Shown here in pieces: positions 8,355 through 14,684 of a DNA stretch of 16,532 nucleotides. Below the pieces are notes generated by a model that had not been told where the DNA came from, ran no database searches, and saw nothing but the letters and a program-made list of their open reading frames with translations. The position numbers were made by a program, and so were the translations under genes. This DNA comes from an uncultured Eubacteriales bacterium (lineage in GTDB: Bacteria > Bacillota > Clostridia > Oscillospirales > Oscillospiraceae), in the NCBI GenBank assembly GCA_900320765.1, contig ONTN01000011.1:1-16532 (forward strand). The letters are read 5' to 3'. The number at the start of each line of letters is the position of its first letter. The stretch's first letter is position 1.

Positions 8355-9107
8355 TTACAGGTTGTCCTTTGCCATCTCCCACATAAAAACCGCGGCGGCC
8401 GCTGCGGCGTTAAGCGACTCACATTCCGGCGCCATCGGTATAATCAGGCGTTTATCGCACAGCTCAAGAAGCTCCGCGCTCAGCCCCTTGCCCTCGTTTC
8501 CGATAGCAACGGCGGAATCTATGAGCTTCGCGCTTCGAATATCGGACGAATCCTCTCCGAGTGCGGCTCCGTACACGGTAACTTTCTCTTTCTTCTTCAG
8601 CTCCCGAAGCTCTTCCAAAGAAAGGCGGAACGTTCTCTCGCGGAAAACGGCGCCCATACTCGCTCGCACGGTCTTAGGATTCCATAAATCGGCGCAGGCG
8701 CCGACAAGAATGGCCTCTCTGATTCCGAAGGCGTTCGCCGTTCTGAGCATCGTCCCCACGTTGCCGGGGTCCTGTATGTTCTCGAGGATAACTGCGCCAG
8801 AAAGCTGAGGCTGGCCTTCCGCCTTGGGAATAGCTGCCGAAAACACAACGTTCTGCGGCGTCTTCTGGGCTGAAATATATTCGATAACGTCCCTCGAAAC
8901 CTCCTGCAGGGAGGCGCATTCGGGTATGCCCTCCGGCCGCTCTCCGCAGTATAAAACCTCTCTTATCTCCGCTCCGTTCGCTGCGGCGTCAATGAGTAGC
9001 TTTGCCCCTTCGAGCATAAACTCCCCGCGCTCGGTCCGATAGGCCGAGGACTCGCCGAGCTTTTTCATATTGCGGACGGTTTCGTTTTTCCTGCTTGTAA
9101 TGATCAC
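8355..9107 (-). CDS. TrmH/SpoU-family RNA 2'-O-methyltransferase
   Basis: This 250-residue SPOUT methyltransferase probably modifies a ribose 2'-OH in 23S rRNA. The N-terminal substrate-binding domain starts IITSRKNETV. The trefoil-knot motifs are all present: ILENIQDPGNVGTMLRTANA (motif 1, with the catalytic Asn and Arg), AIGNEGKGLS (motif 2) and PMAPECESLNAAAAAAVFMWE (motif 3, split here only by its length). I place the start at GTG 9107, which overlaps the preceding stop in GTGA and has GGGAG five bases upstream; GTG at 9119 has no ribosome site. It could be RlmB-like or TsnR-like, and the exact nucleotide target is not readable from sequence. Confidence 0.93.
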   Translation of the reverse strand: MIITSRKNETVRNMKKLGESSAYRTERGEFMLEGAKLLIDAAANGAEIREVLYCGERPEGIPECASLQEVSRDVIEYISAQKTPQNVVFSAAIPKAEGQPQLSGAVILENIQDPGNVGTMLRTANAFGIREAILVGACADLWNPKTVRASMGAVFRERTFRLSLEELRELKKKEKVTVYGAALGEDSSDIRSAKLIDSAVAIGNEGKGLSAELLELCDKRLIIPMAPECESLNAAAAAAVFMWEMAKDNL

Positions 9108-9781
9108 TTTATCTCCCACAACACTGTAACCGAATCAGTCAATGATACGTCCTCGGGCGTAATGTCGCACATCGCCGCCTTAGCCTTCATCAGTCCCACT
9201 CCCCGGTTATAAGCCGTGGGCGAAAATATCTCGGGCTCTCTGAATGAATAGTTGATCGTCATAACCTCTCCAAGCTCGACGCCTGCCGCCTCGCAGAGTA
9301 TCTTAGCCTTTCTCGCAGAATCTTTAACAGCCCTTGAGATGAGCCTGTCCTTCAGCTTCGTCTTATCCTTTACGGAAAATCGAACGTTAATCTCCGGGTG
9401 CGCCGACGTGGCGGAAACAGCGGTCAAGAGCTCACCGAGAAGCTTGTTGTCAAGTCCAAGCTCAAGCTTCAGGCTCTCTGTCGCGCGGTATCCCGTGAAC
9501 CTGTTTTTCCATACTCCCTTATCATCGGAGTATCCCTCGTATTCTGTATTGACGTTGAAGGAGGCTGTCTTTAAAAGATTAACGTCTATATGAAGCTTCG
9601 ATAAAGCCGTCTTAATCTCGTTTACAGACGCGTCGAGACCGTTAACTGCCTCGGAATAATCCTGACTGAGTTCGGACACGTTAAAGCTGATTACGGCAAT
9701 ATCAGGCTTCGCGCTTACGGTCGCCTCGCCCGTCACCTTAATGACCCTATTATTGGTTTTATCCTCTCCGAATCTTCTCAT
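9104..9781 (-). CDS. SIMPL-domain (DUF541) protein
   Basis: The 225-residue protein begins with the SIMPL hallmark: a GEATVSAKPDIAVISFNV strand, then a coiled helix with repeated x-I-K-T-x-L, and later ARKAKILCEAAGVELGEVMTI, a block seen at the C-terminal part of the family. Unlike most SIMPL proteins it has no signal peptide or membrane segment, so it is predicted cytoplasmic. The family forms oligomeric shells in some bacteria, but its biochemical role is poorly defined. The start at 9781 is fixed by GGAGG six bases upstream; the longer frame to 9829 lacks a site. Its TGA overlaps the GTG of the methyltransferase gene. Confidence 0.88.
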   Translation of the reverse strand: MRRFGEDKTNNRVIKVTGEATVSAKPDIAVISFNVSELSQDYSEAVNGLDASVNEIKTALSKLHIDVNLLKTASFNVNTEYEGYSDDKGVWKNRFTGYRATESLKLELGLDNKLLGELLTAVSATSAHPEINVRFSVKDKTKLKDRLISRAVKDSARKAKILCEAAGVELGEVMTINYSFREPEIFSPTAYNRGVGLMKAKAAMCDITPEDVSLTDSVTVLWEIK

Positions 9782-9787
9782 ATTAAA

Positions 9788-9792
9788 CCTCC
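9788..9792 (-). promoter_or_regulatory. Ribosome binding site fixing the SIMPL start
   Basis: GGAGG on the minus strand is followed by TTTAAT and then ATG at 9781. This site rules out the upstream ATG at 9829, for which the 16 extra residues would be encoded across the ribosome site itself. Confidence 0.85.
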
Positions 9793-9796
9793 GTAT

Positions 9797-9826
9797 AAAA
9801 TGTCCCCTGTCCCGACCCTCGCCTGG
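9797..9826 (-). repeat. 30-base stretch similar to part of dprA
   Basis: This intergenic stretch matches 7707-7736 inside dprA at 25 of 30 positions, with the first 16 bases (AAAATGTCCCCTGTCC on the plus strand) identical. In dprA the copy encodes the conserved PGEQPDRGHF motif; here the corresponding frame reads PGEGRDRGHF. It may be a dprA-derived fragment, a dispersed repeat, or chance. Confidence 0.4.
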
Positions 9827-9884
9827 CAAATAATGCGCGGTAATAACAATAAAAAATGAGCATACGTTGATACGTTATCTGAGC

Positions 9885-9966
9885 ATAACGATACCGAGGA
9901 TTCGAACCTCACCCCTGCCCGAGAGGGCGCCATACAGTTAGCGCATATTGACCCAACGCGCTGAAG
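9885..9966 (-). ncRNA. tRNA-like structured RNA, not a canonical tRNA
   Basis: Read on the minus strand there are three hairpins in tRNA order. The first is a D-arm-like AGCGCG/UGCGCU stem (9957-9962 with 9940-9945) whose 11-base loop contains UUGGG. The second is a GCCC-UCUC-GGGC hairpin (9917-9928). The third is a T-arm UGAGG-UUCGAAU-CCUCG (9895-9911) with a standard T-loop. The expected acceptor partner of the following GUAUCGU is not visible, no 7-base anticodon loop fits, and no CCA is encoded. It lies 41 bases after the DIP1984-family stop. A run of six U follows at 9851-9856 and could be the 3' end. Bacterial Y RNAs (YrlA), which carry tRNA-mimic modules, are one precedent; a decayed tRNA is the other option. 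Confidence 0.5.
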
Positions 9967-10006
9967 GGTTTGCATTCACTTTGCCGGACTACTCCAAAAA
10001 TTGCGA

Positions 10007-10459
10007 TTATATGAGCTCAGTCGTCCAGTTTAGCTCCTGTATCCTGTTGTCGGTAAGGCGAAGCTCACGGCTGAGCTCGTCCGACTTTTTCTGAAGCGCC
10101 GGAACGTCGACTGCGGAGAGGATTTTTATCTCCGTTCTCGAAGCCCTCCTCGCCGTCTGGCTTCCGGCGGAGATAAGATCGCGATATGCCCCGATGCGGG
10201 TTTTAAGCACGTCTTTCTTCGCGATAAGCTCAGTAAGAGTTACACCGTCTGCATTTGTAGCGCAGTTTGTGAGATTGATCCTTGAAATGAGCTCGCAAAG
10301 CCTTTCAGCAGCTTTATCAAGCTCAGATAAAAGCTCGCTCGGATCCTCAGCTGGTTTTTCACCCTCCTGGACTACCGCGTTATCGTAGAGCCTTGAGCGA
10401 AGCTCCGATATCTTTGTATTAAGATCCGCTCTTTCCTGCAATGCCTCAGCTAATTTCAT
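10007..10459 (-). CDS. DIP1984-family protein
   Basis: The 150-residue protein MKLAEALQERADLNTKI... is almost wholly helical and looks like a coiled-coil bundle. It matches the DIP1984 family (sometimes labelled septicolysin-like), named after a Corynebacterium protein of known fold but unknown function. Visible family features are LAEALxERAxLxxKIxxLRxRL at the start, the acidic EGExPxEDPxELLxELD, and RINLTN in the middle. There is no signal peptide. The start at 10459 has GGAGGG five bases upstream; the frame open to 10480 includes seven extra residues over that site. It has its own promoter and is followed by the tRNA-like RNA, with which it may be co-transcribed. Confidence 0.82.
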   Translation of the reverse strand: MKLAEALQERADLNTKISELRSRLYDNAVVQEGEKPAEDPSELLSELDKAAERLCELISRINLTNCATNADGVTLTELIAKKDVLKTRIGAYRDLISAGSQTARRASRTEIKILSAVDVPALQKKSDELSRELRLTDNRIQELNWTTELI

Positions 10460-10537
10460 AATATCCCTCCGTTTTTTCATTTAAGAAATATACCAATATC
10501 TATGCCGTAAAGCTGAAAAAGCAACTATATATCGTAT

Positions 10538-10566
10538 ACTATAACACCGTGCGAGTAATTTTACAA
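10538..10566 (-). promoter_or_regulatory. SigA-type promoter for the DIP1984-family gene
   Basis: On the minus strand TTGTAA (10561-10566) is followed by a 17-base spacer and TATAGT (10538-10543), about 79 bases before the ATG at 10459. It lies just after the terminator of the SLH-protein gene, so a new transcription unit is expected to start here and may continue through the tRNA-like RNA into the SIMPL-to-radical-SAM run. Confidence 0.7.
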
Positions 10567-10590
10567 GAGGTATACCATTAAATAAAAGAA

Positions 10591-10623
10591 AATAGAAAAA
10601 TGCGGGCACTGATATGCCCGCAT
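10591..10623 (-). terminator. Rho-independent terminator after the SLH gene
   Basis: A perfect 9-base-pair stem (AUGCGGGCA at 10615-10623 with UGCCCGCAU at 10600-10608), a 6-base loop and a following UUUUUCUAUU tract. It lies 11 bases past the stop of the SLH gene and ends the signalling operon. Confidence 0.92.
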
Positions 10624-10634
10624 TGGAATATTCA

Positions 10635-11825
10635 TTACTGCTCTGTATCGCCAAGCATCAGGGCTGCGGCTCCGTAAAGAAAAGCCACAACGTCGCAGCG
10701 CGGACACTTTACCTTGTCGGAAACAGCTCTCGGAGTTCCCTCCAAGATAAGCGTCTCCGTCGCCGCCCAGTTCGCGGCCTCTTCGTACCAGCCGTTTGCG
10801 TCCTCGTGAACGGCGCGGTAAATAAACGTTATTATATGCGCTGTCGTCAGATGGGTTTCCGGAGAGAATTTATTCTTGCTCGTCCCCTTCGTTATACCCT
10901 TTTCATAAGCCCAAAGGGCGGCTTTGTAGTAGTACTCGCCTTCTTTGACGTCAGAAAACGGGTTATCGCTTGTCTCCGGCTCCGGCTTACCCATCGCCCT
11001 CCAAAGGAATGTGACAGCCTGCCCCCTCGTTACCTCTTTGTCTGGGCTGAAATGGGTCTTGTCCGTTCCGTTAGTTATCTGCGGATCGGAATAATAAGCC
11101 CACATTACGGCCTCGTAATAGTACTCATTCGCTGAAACGTCAGTGAAAGGATTAGAGTGTTCATCGTCAGGCTGCGGCTGCGGTTCCGGTTCCGGCTCAG
11201 GTTCAGGCTCGGGTTCAGGCTGCACTTTATCGGCATATGCGTCAAAGTATTTCTGACCGAGGTCGGCGCGCGATTGCTTGTTCGCCTCGCTCTTATTGGG
11301 CGCACCCTCAAATTTTGTGAGAAAAACGTCGGACGCTTCTCTAACCGAAGTCGCGCTTTTCAGAGTTTTGAGGACAGACGGAAAGGTTTCCTCCAGCTCC
11401 TTAATGATAAAGGCAAGCTGGACCTCGAGGCTTCCGACAGAGCCGTCCATTTTCTTTGCAAGGTTAAGAAGGCCCTGCTTCCTCGTGGGATAGCCCCACT
11501 GAGCAAGTCCGTAATACGCCCTGTCGCTTCCGAATTTCGTATATGTACCGTTGTCCGTTCTTCTTGTATACTCCTCGTCAGAGAGACCGAGAGATTTATT
11601 TGAGCTGTTATTAAGGTTGTTCGGTATAAGACCGCTCTCATGGGATATGTTGCCCATGAGAGCGGCGACGCCGTACGGGTTGCCGATCTTATCCATAAGA
11701 AAATTCCAAACCTTTTCCGGCTGGGCGCTCGAGGACTGCTCGTATTTCAGCGCCAATGCCGAAAGCGGCAGACAGCCAAGCAAAACTAAGGCTGCAAGTA
11801 TCAGTGCTGAGAGCTTCTTTTTCAT
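10635..11825 (-). CDS. Secreted lysozyme-type hydrolase with SLH domains
   Basis: This 396-residue protein starts with a signal peptide (KKK, hydrophobic core about 5-20, ALALA-type cleavage near 26). Residues about 35-198 match the phage-tail-type lysozyme domain: GNISHESGLIPNN with the likely catalytic E63, then YYGLAQWGYPTRKQGLLNLAKK. A Pro-Glu/Pro-Gln linker (about 203-219) leads to three S-layer-homology repeats at about 226-278, 289-339 and 345-390. The first has TRGQAVTFLWRAMG; the third is degenerate, with CPRCD in place of the usual TRAE. SLH domains hold proteins non-covalently on pyruvylated wall polymers. It follows the STAS gene by 26 bases with GGAGG upstream, and a terminator ends the unit. 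Cell-wall cleavage is inferred from the fold. Confidence 0.88.
   Translation of the reverse strand: MKKKLSALILAALVLLGCLPLSALALKYEQSSSAQPEKVWNFLMDKIGNPYGVAALMGNISHESGLIPNNLNNSSNKSLGLSDEEYTRRTDNGTYTKFGSDRAYYGLAQWGYPTRKQGLLNLAKKMDGSVGSLEVQLAFIIKELEETFPSVLKTLKSATSVREASDVFLTKFEGAPNKSEANKQSRADLGQKYFDAYADKVQPEPEPEPEPEPEPQPQPDDEHSNPFTDVSANEYYYEAVMWAYYSDPQITNGTDKTHFSPDKEVTRGQAVTFLWRAMGKPEPETSDNPFSDVKEGEYYYKAALWAYEKGITKGTSKNKFSPETHLTTAHIITFIYRAVHEDANGWYEEAANWAATETLILEGTPRAVSDKVKCPRCDVVAFLYGAAALMLGDTEQ
11169..11219 (-). repeat. Pro-Glu/Pro-Gln tandem linker repeat
   Basis: A 6-base coding repeat of the type CC(N)GA(R) encodes alternating P-E then P-Q pairs between the lysozyme and SLH domains. Copy number at such sites can vary between strains. 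Confidence 0.85.
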
Positions 11826-11851
11826 TGGGCGTTCCTCCGGCTTGCTATGCC

Positions 11852-12148
11852 TTACTCAACCGTAAGTATCTCGTTAAAACCGGTAACCTCAAAAATCTCC
11901 GAAATGATCTCGTTTACGTTTACGATCTTCATCGATCCCGCATTGCTCATTTTTTTCTGAGCGCTGAGCAGCACCCTGAGTCCGGCCGAGGAAATATAGT
12001 CCAGCTTCTCAAAGTCAAATACAAGCTCCGTAACACCGGAAAGCGAGGGCTTAAGCTCCTCCTCAAGCTGAGGTGCTGTCGTCGTATCAAGCTTTCCGTT
12101 AAGCGCTACCCTAAGCTCAGTTCCGTTCATTTCCTTATTGATAGTCAT
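11852..12148 (-). CDS. STAS-domain anti-sigma factor antagonist
   Basis: The 98-residue protein is a single STAS domain like SpoIIAA and RsbV. The hallmark is LDYISSAGLRVLLSAQKKM; by alignment with RsbV, S54 is the expected phosphorylation site. The N-terminal ALNGKLDTTTAPQLEEEL is also typical. In partner switching the dephosphorylated form binds the GHKL kinase and frees its client, and a PP2C phosphatase restores it. All three partners are encoded in this operon, so function in that circuit is likely. The ribosome site is AGGAG. No sigma factor gene is adjacent, so the client may be elsewhere or may not be a sigma factor. Confidence 0.93.
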   Translation of the reverse strand: MTINKEMNGTELRVALNGKLDTTTAPQLEEELKPSLSGVTELVFDFEKLDYISSAGLRVLLSAQKKMSNAGSMKIVNVNEIISEIFEVTGFNEILTVE

Positions 12149-12175
12149 TTTACTTCACTCCTGTTCTTATTTTTT

Positions 12176-12778
12176 TCAAAACTTTTTATAAACCGTAATA
12201 TTAACGCTTGAGCCCTTTATTCCGATTTTTACCTCATCAGCTATGTTGGCTATTATGGATTTTTCAAGCTCATCCCACGCCTCTTTTGCCTTATCGTCGG
12301 TACCCTGTTCGACCTCGGATCTATATGTCTTAAGCGACCAGTCGTAAGCGGTAAGGCCGGAATAGTATCCGTCGACGCTGTCATAATCCACGAGACCCAT
12401 AGAAAGTACCGGAGACGGAGATTCAGACGGAAGCAGCATAGAGGAAATTACGTCCTTGATCTTGCCCATTATACCCTTTGCTTCGGAATTGGTGCCTGAC
12501 GTAGAGACAGACAGCAGGTGCTTCCTGCGCTCCTGGCTGAGAGGTATGTCGGTATCAAGATGGATGGTAAAGCTTTTTCCCTCGTACTCGATCCAATAGC
12601 TTGCCTCCGCTCCCCCCGCAATGCTGCGGAGCATACCGAAAAGCTCTTCGGCAAGCAGCCTCAGGCGCAGATTCTCGCTTCTTGAAAGGCCGACGTCAGC
12701 CGCAAGGTTTTCGCTCAGATCGAGAGCGTCCTGCATACCCGTTCCGCTGCTGTTGACCTTTATAACTACAGTTTTCAT
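12176..12778 (-). CDS. Unrecognised protein in partner-switch operon
   Basis: I do not recognise a named family for this 200-residue protein. Residues 38-50 (LRLRLLAEELFGM) resemble the N-box helix of RsbW-type GHKL ATPases, and YWIEYEGKSFTIHLDTDIPLS resembles the strand after it. No DxGxG box follows; KGIMGKIKDVISSML (about 101-115) could be a relic of the G2 helix. The C-terminal 80 residues have a DYDSVDGYYSGLTAYDW block, an acidic helix and a closing ITVYKKF strand. No signal peptide or membrane segment is visible. It lies between the RsbW-like and STAS genes with AGGAGG upstream, so a role as an additional partner protein is an inference. Confidence 0.75.
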   Translation of the reverse strand: MKTVVIKVNSSGTGMQDALDLSENLAADVGLSRSENLRLRLLAEELFGMLRSIAGGAEASYWIEYEGKSFTIHLDTDIPLSQERRKHLLSVSTSGTNSEAKGIMGKIKDVISSMLLPSESPSPVLSMGLVDYDSVDGYYSGLTAYDWSLKTYRSEVEQGTDDKAKEAWDELEKSIIANIADEVKIGIKGSSVNITVYKKF

Positions 12779-12807
12779 TTTTATTCCTCCTCTTAAGATT
12801 AACGTTC

Positions 12808-13260
12808 TTATTCCGTCCGGGTAAAGGCTTTTTTTATCTTCAGCACATTCTGCCCATTTATATATTCATAGCTGACCTCATCCATCGTTTTCTTGACGAT
12901 ATAAACACCGAGGCCGCCGATATCCCTATCCTCGGCAGAAAGGCTCACGTCCGGATCCTCCCTTGCAAGAGGATCATACGGCTTGCCGCTGTCGCAGAAG
13001 GTTATTACCGCCTCCGACGGAGCTTTATATATCTCCAGCTTGATTTTCGCTTTGCCGCTCTTCGAAGCATAGGCATAGCTTGCGATATTAACGAAAACCT
13101 CCTCAACGGCTACGGATATCTGCATCCTGGTCTTTATACCGCAGCCCGCCTCCTCAAGACAGGCCTCAACAAAGGAACTCACCTCTGCGAGCCTGTCTGT
13201 ATTTGCCTCCGTCTCAAGCTCATAGGCCGAGACAAGCCTTTCCTCGTTATTATTACTCAT
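12808..13260 (-). CDS. RsbW/SpoIIAB-like GHKL serine kinase
   Basis: The 150-residue protein is an anti-sigma-factor type ATPase. The N box is MQISVAVEEVFVNIASYAY (E54 and N58), the G1 box is FCDSGKPYDP (D90, G92), and the G2 box is IGGLGVYIVKKTMD (115-126). All ATP-binding elements are intact, in contrast to the neighbour downstream. The expected role is to phosphorylate the STAS protein of this operon and to sequester a client when free. It lies 38 bases after the phosphatase gene with an AGAGG ribosome site. Confidence 0.93.
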   Translation of the reverse strand: MSNNNEERLVSAYELETEANTDRLAEVSSFVEACLEEAGCGIKTRMQISVAVEEVFVNIASYAYASKSGKAKIKLEIYKAPSEAVITFCDSGKPYDPLAREDPDVSLSAEDRDIGGLGVYIVKKTMDEVSYEYINGQNVLKIKKAFTRTE

Positions 13261-13298
13261 AATTACCTCTGTTCAGAACTCTCAAGGTTTTACGACAG

Positions 13299-14657
13299 CT
13301 ACCTGACTTCAAGGCAAAGCATAGTGATGTCGTCGAATTGCTCAGCCTCTTTGGCAAAATCGTCGACCGCTTTTTTGACCCCGCCTATTATCGTCTCCGG
13401 AGCGCCGTCTGCGTTTTCATTGAGCGCGGATACAAGTCCATCGATACCGAACATTTCCTCATGGTTGGACTGGCATATCCTGTCGTTTGTACGTTTCAGT
13501 ATCTCCGCGGGAGAGCAGCCGATCGCCGCATAGTTAGCGAGAACTATTTTTGAGGCCATCATAAACAGGGCCGCAGGAACTCCCTTTCCTGAAACGTCGG
13601 CTATCGTCAGGCAGAGGTGGTCGGAATCGATAAGGTAAAAGTCGTAAAAGTCCCCGCCGACCTCCTTGGCCGGATCCATGGATGCGTAGACGTCGAACTC
13701 GGTACGGTCGGGAAAAGCCGGGAACTTACTTGGCAGCATGCTCGCCTGTATCCTGCTTGCAAGGCTGAGCTCTGAGAGGACCCTTTCTCTTTCGGCCGTT
13801 ATTGTTTTAATATCCTCGACGTACGTAGAGATACGCTCCTCCATCGTGTCGATCGACTCAGCCAAGAGGCCTATTTCGTCGTTGTTCTTTATACTGTCTG
13901 TAAGCTTCTGTCCGCGAGATACGCCCTCCTCAGCAAAGCGGCTCGCCTCTTCCGTCACTTTTTTTACCGGGCGGAGCAGTACCCTGTGAAGATAAATGCC
14001 CTGACCCACCGTAACGAGCAGAACTATCCCTATAAACAGGAAAAGCACCCTGCGAACGAATGAATTTCTTGACACCTTCAGCTCATCCATCTGGCGCTGA
14101 ACGCAGAGGATAGCCTTGACCTCTCCGTTTGTCCCCTTTACCGGAACCATTGCGGTGATGTGAGGATCAGTCTCTATATGTCCCTTATCCCGGATCACAA
14201 GCTCCTCTTCCGAGCCCTGCTCATACATCGCGCGGTATTTTTCCCGATAATCGTCGTTCGTTGTCTCTCGAACGTATCCGAAGCTGTACGGAGAATAAGA
14301 GGTATTCTCGTTGATTGTAGAGAAGATAAACGTGATATGTCCGTAGTCCGTCGTATCGGGCTGGATTACGTAAATAAACGTCGCTCCCGAAGCGTTGCAC
14401 AGTTCGCTCATTCTGTCCCATGCGTACCTGTACTCCTCAGAGCTCTCGCCTTTCTCGGCATACTCGTCCAAAAGCTCACGGTCAAGGGTCAGGACGGAGG
14501 AGTTGGCGGTTCGGAACGCACCGTCCGCATACTGAGCAAGCAAGGTTTCGGTCATTCCGTTAAAGCCAATGACCGTTACTATACCGGAGAAGACTGTCAG
14601 CAGCAGCACAAGGCCGAATATACTTTTAAAAGCTATGCCTGTTCCCCTTTTTTTCAC
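13299..14657 (-). CDS. HAMP-PP2C (SpoIIE-type) phosphatase with internal deletion
   Basis: This 452-residue membrane sensor has TM1 at about 12-32, an extracellular sensor region to about 200, TM2 at about 204-223, a HAMP segment at about 225-282 and a helical linker. The SpoIIE-type phosphatase domain starts at SRIQASMLPS (301). GGDFYD (334-339), ADVSGKGVPAALFM (353-366) and the final QFDDITML (440-447) are present. Between NHEEMF (398-403) and GIDGLVSALN the usual roughly 80 residues are missing, including the VTVWLG strand, NAGH and the metal-binding TDG motif. Activity is therefore doubtful if the sequence is correct. The start is GTG with AGGAG eight bases upstream. Its expected substrate is the phosphorylated STAS protein of the operon. 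Confidence 0.88.
   Translation of the reverse strand: MKKRGTGIAFKSIFGLVLLLTVFSGIVTVIGFNGMTETLLAQYADGAFRTANSSVLTLDRELLDEYAEKGESSEEYRYAWDRMSELCNASGATFIYVIQPDTTDYGHITFIFSTINENTSYSPYSFGYVRETTNDDYREKYRAMYEQGSEEELVIRDKGHIETDPHITAMVPVKGTNGEVKAILCVQRQMDELKVSRNSFVRRVLFLFIGIVLLVTVGQGIYLHRVLLRPVKKVTEEASRFAEEGVSRGQKLTDSIKNNDEIGLLAESIDTMEERISTYVEDIKTITAERERVLSELSLASRIQASMLPSKFPAFPDRTEFDVYASMDPAKEVGGDFYDFYLIDSDHLCLTIADVSGKGVPAALFMMASKIVLANYAAIGCSPAEILKRTNDRICQSNHEEMFGIDGLVSALNENADGAPETIIGGVKKAVDDFAKEAEQFDDITMLCLEVR
13449..13460 (-). other. Deletion junction in the PP2C domain
   Basis: These bases encode E400-E401-M402-F403. Homologues I know have NxEEMFVTVW near this point and, about 80 residues later, a second ExLFGxDRM stretch after YTDGVPEATN. 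Here the first motif runs straight into the second (EEMFGIDGLV), which is the result expected from a join between two similar short sequences. The frame is kept. Confidence 0.65.
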
Positions 14658-14684
14658 AGTCTTTTCTCCTGTTCTGATAATTTA

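Noticed and set aside
9782..9829. Sixteen extra N-terminal residues for the SIMPL protein
   Set aside because: The GGAGG ribosome site falls within this extension and fits the ATG at 9781.
820..9836. Shared 12-mer GGCAAATAATGC at 820-831 and 9825-9836
   Set aside because: Twelve-base matches are expected several times by chance in a window of this length.
9889..9966. Functional tRNA or tRNA-Sec gene
   Set aside because: No acceptor-stem pairing, no 7-base anticodon loop with a matching stem, and no CCA; only the T-arm is canonical.
10614..11135. Plus-strand open frame of 173 codons
   Set aside because: It is antisense to the SLH region and starts inside the terminator stem; no family resemblance.
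11751..11825. Lipoprotein signal (LLGC at residues 15-18) in the SLH protein
   Set aside because: The position before Gly is Leu, a poor lipobox, and a better signal peptidase I site (ALA) follows; SLH proteins are usually not lipoproteins.
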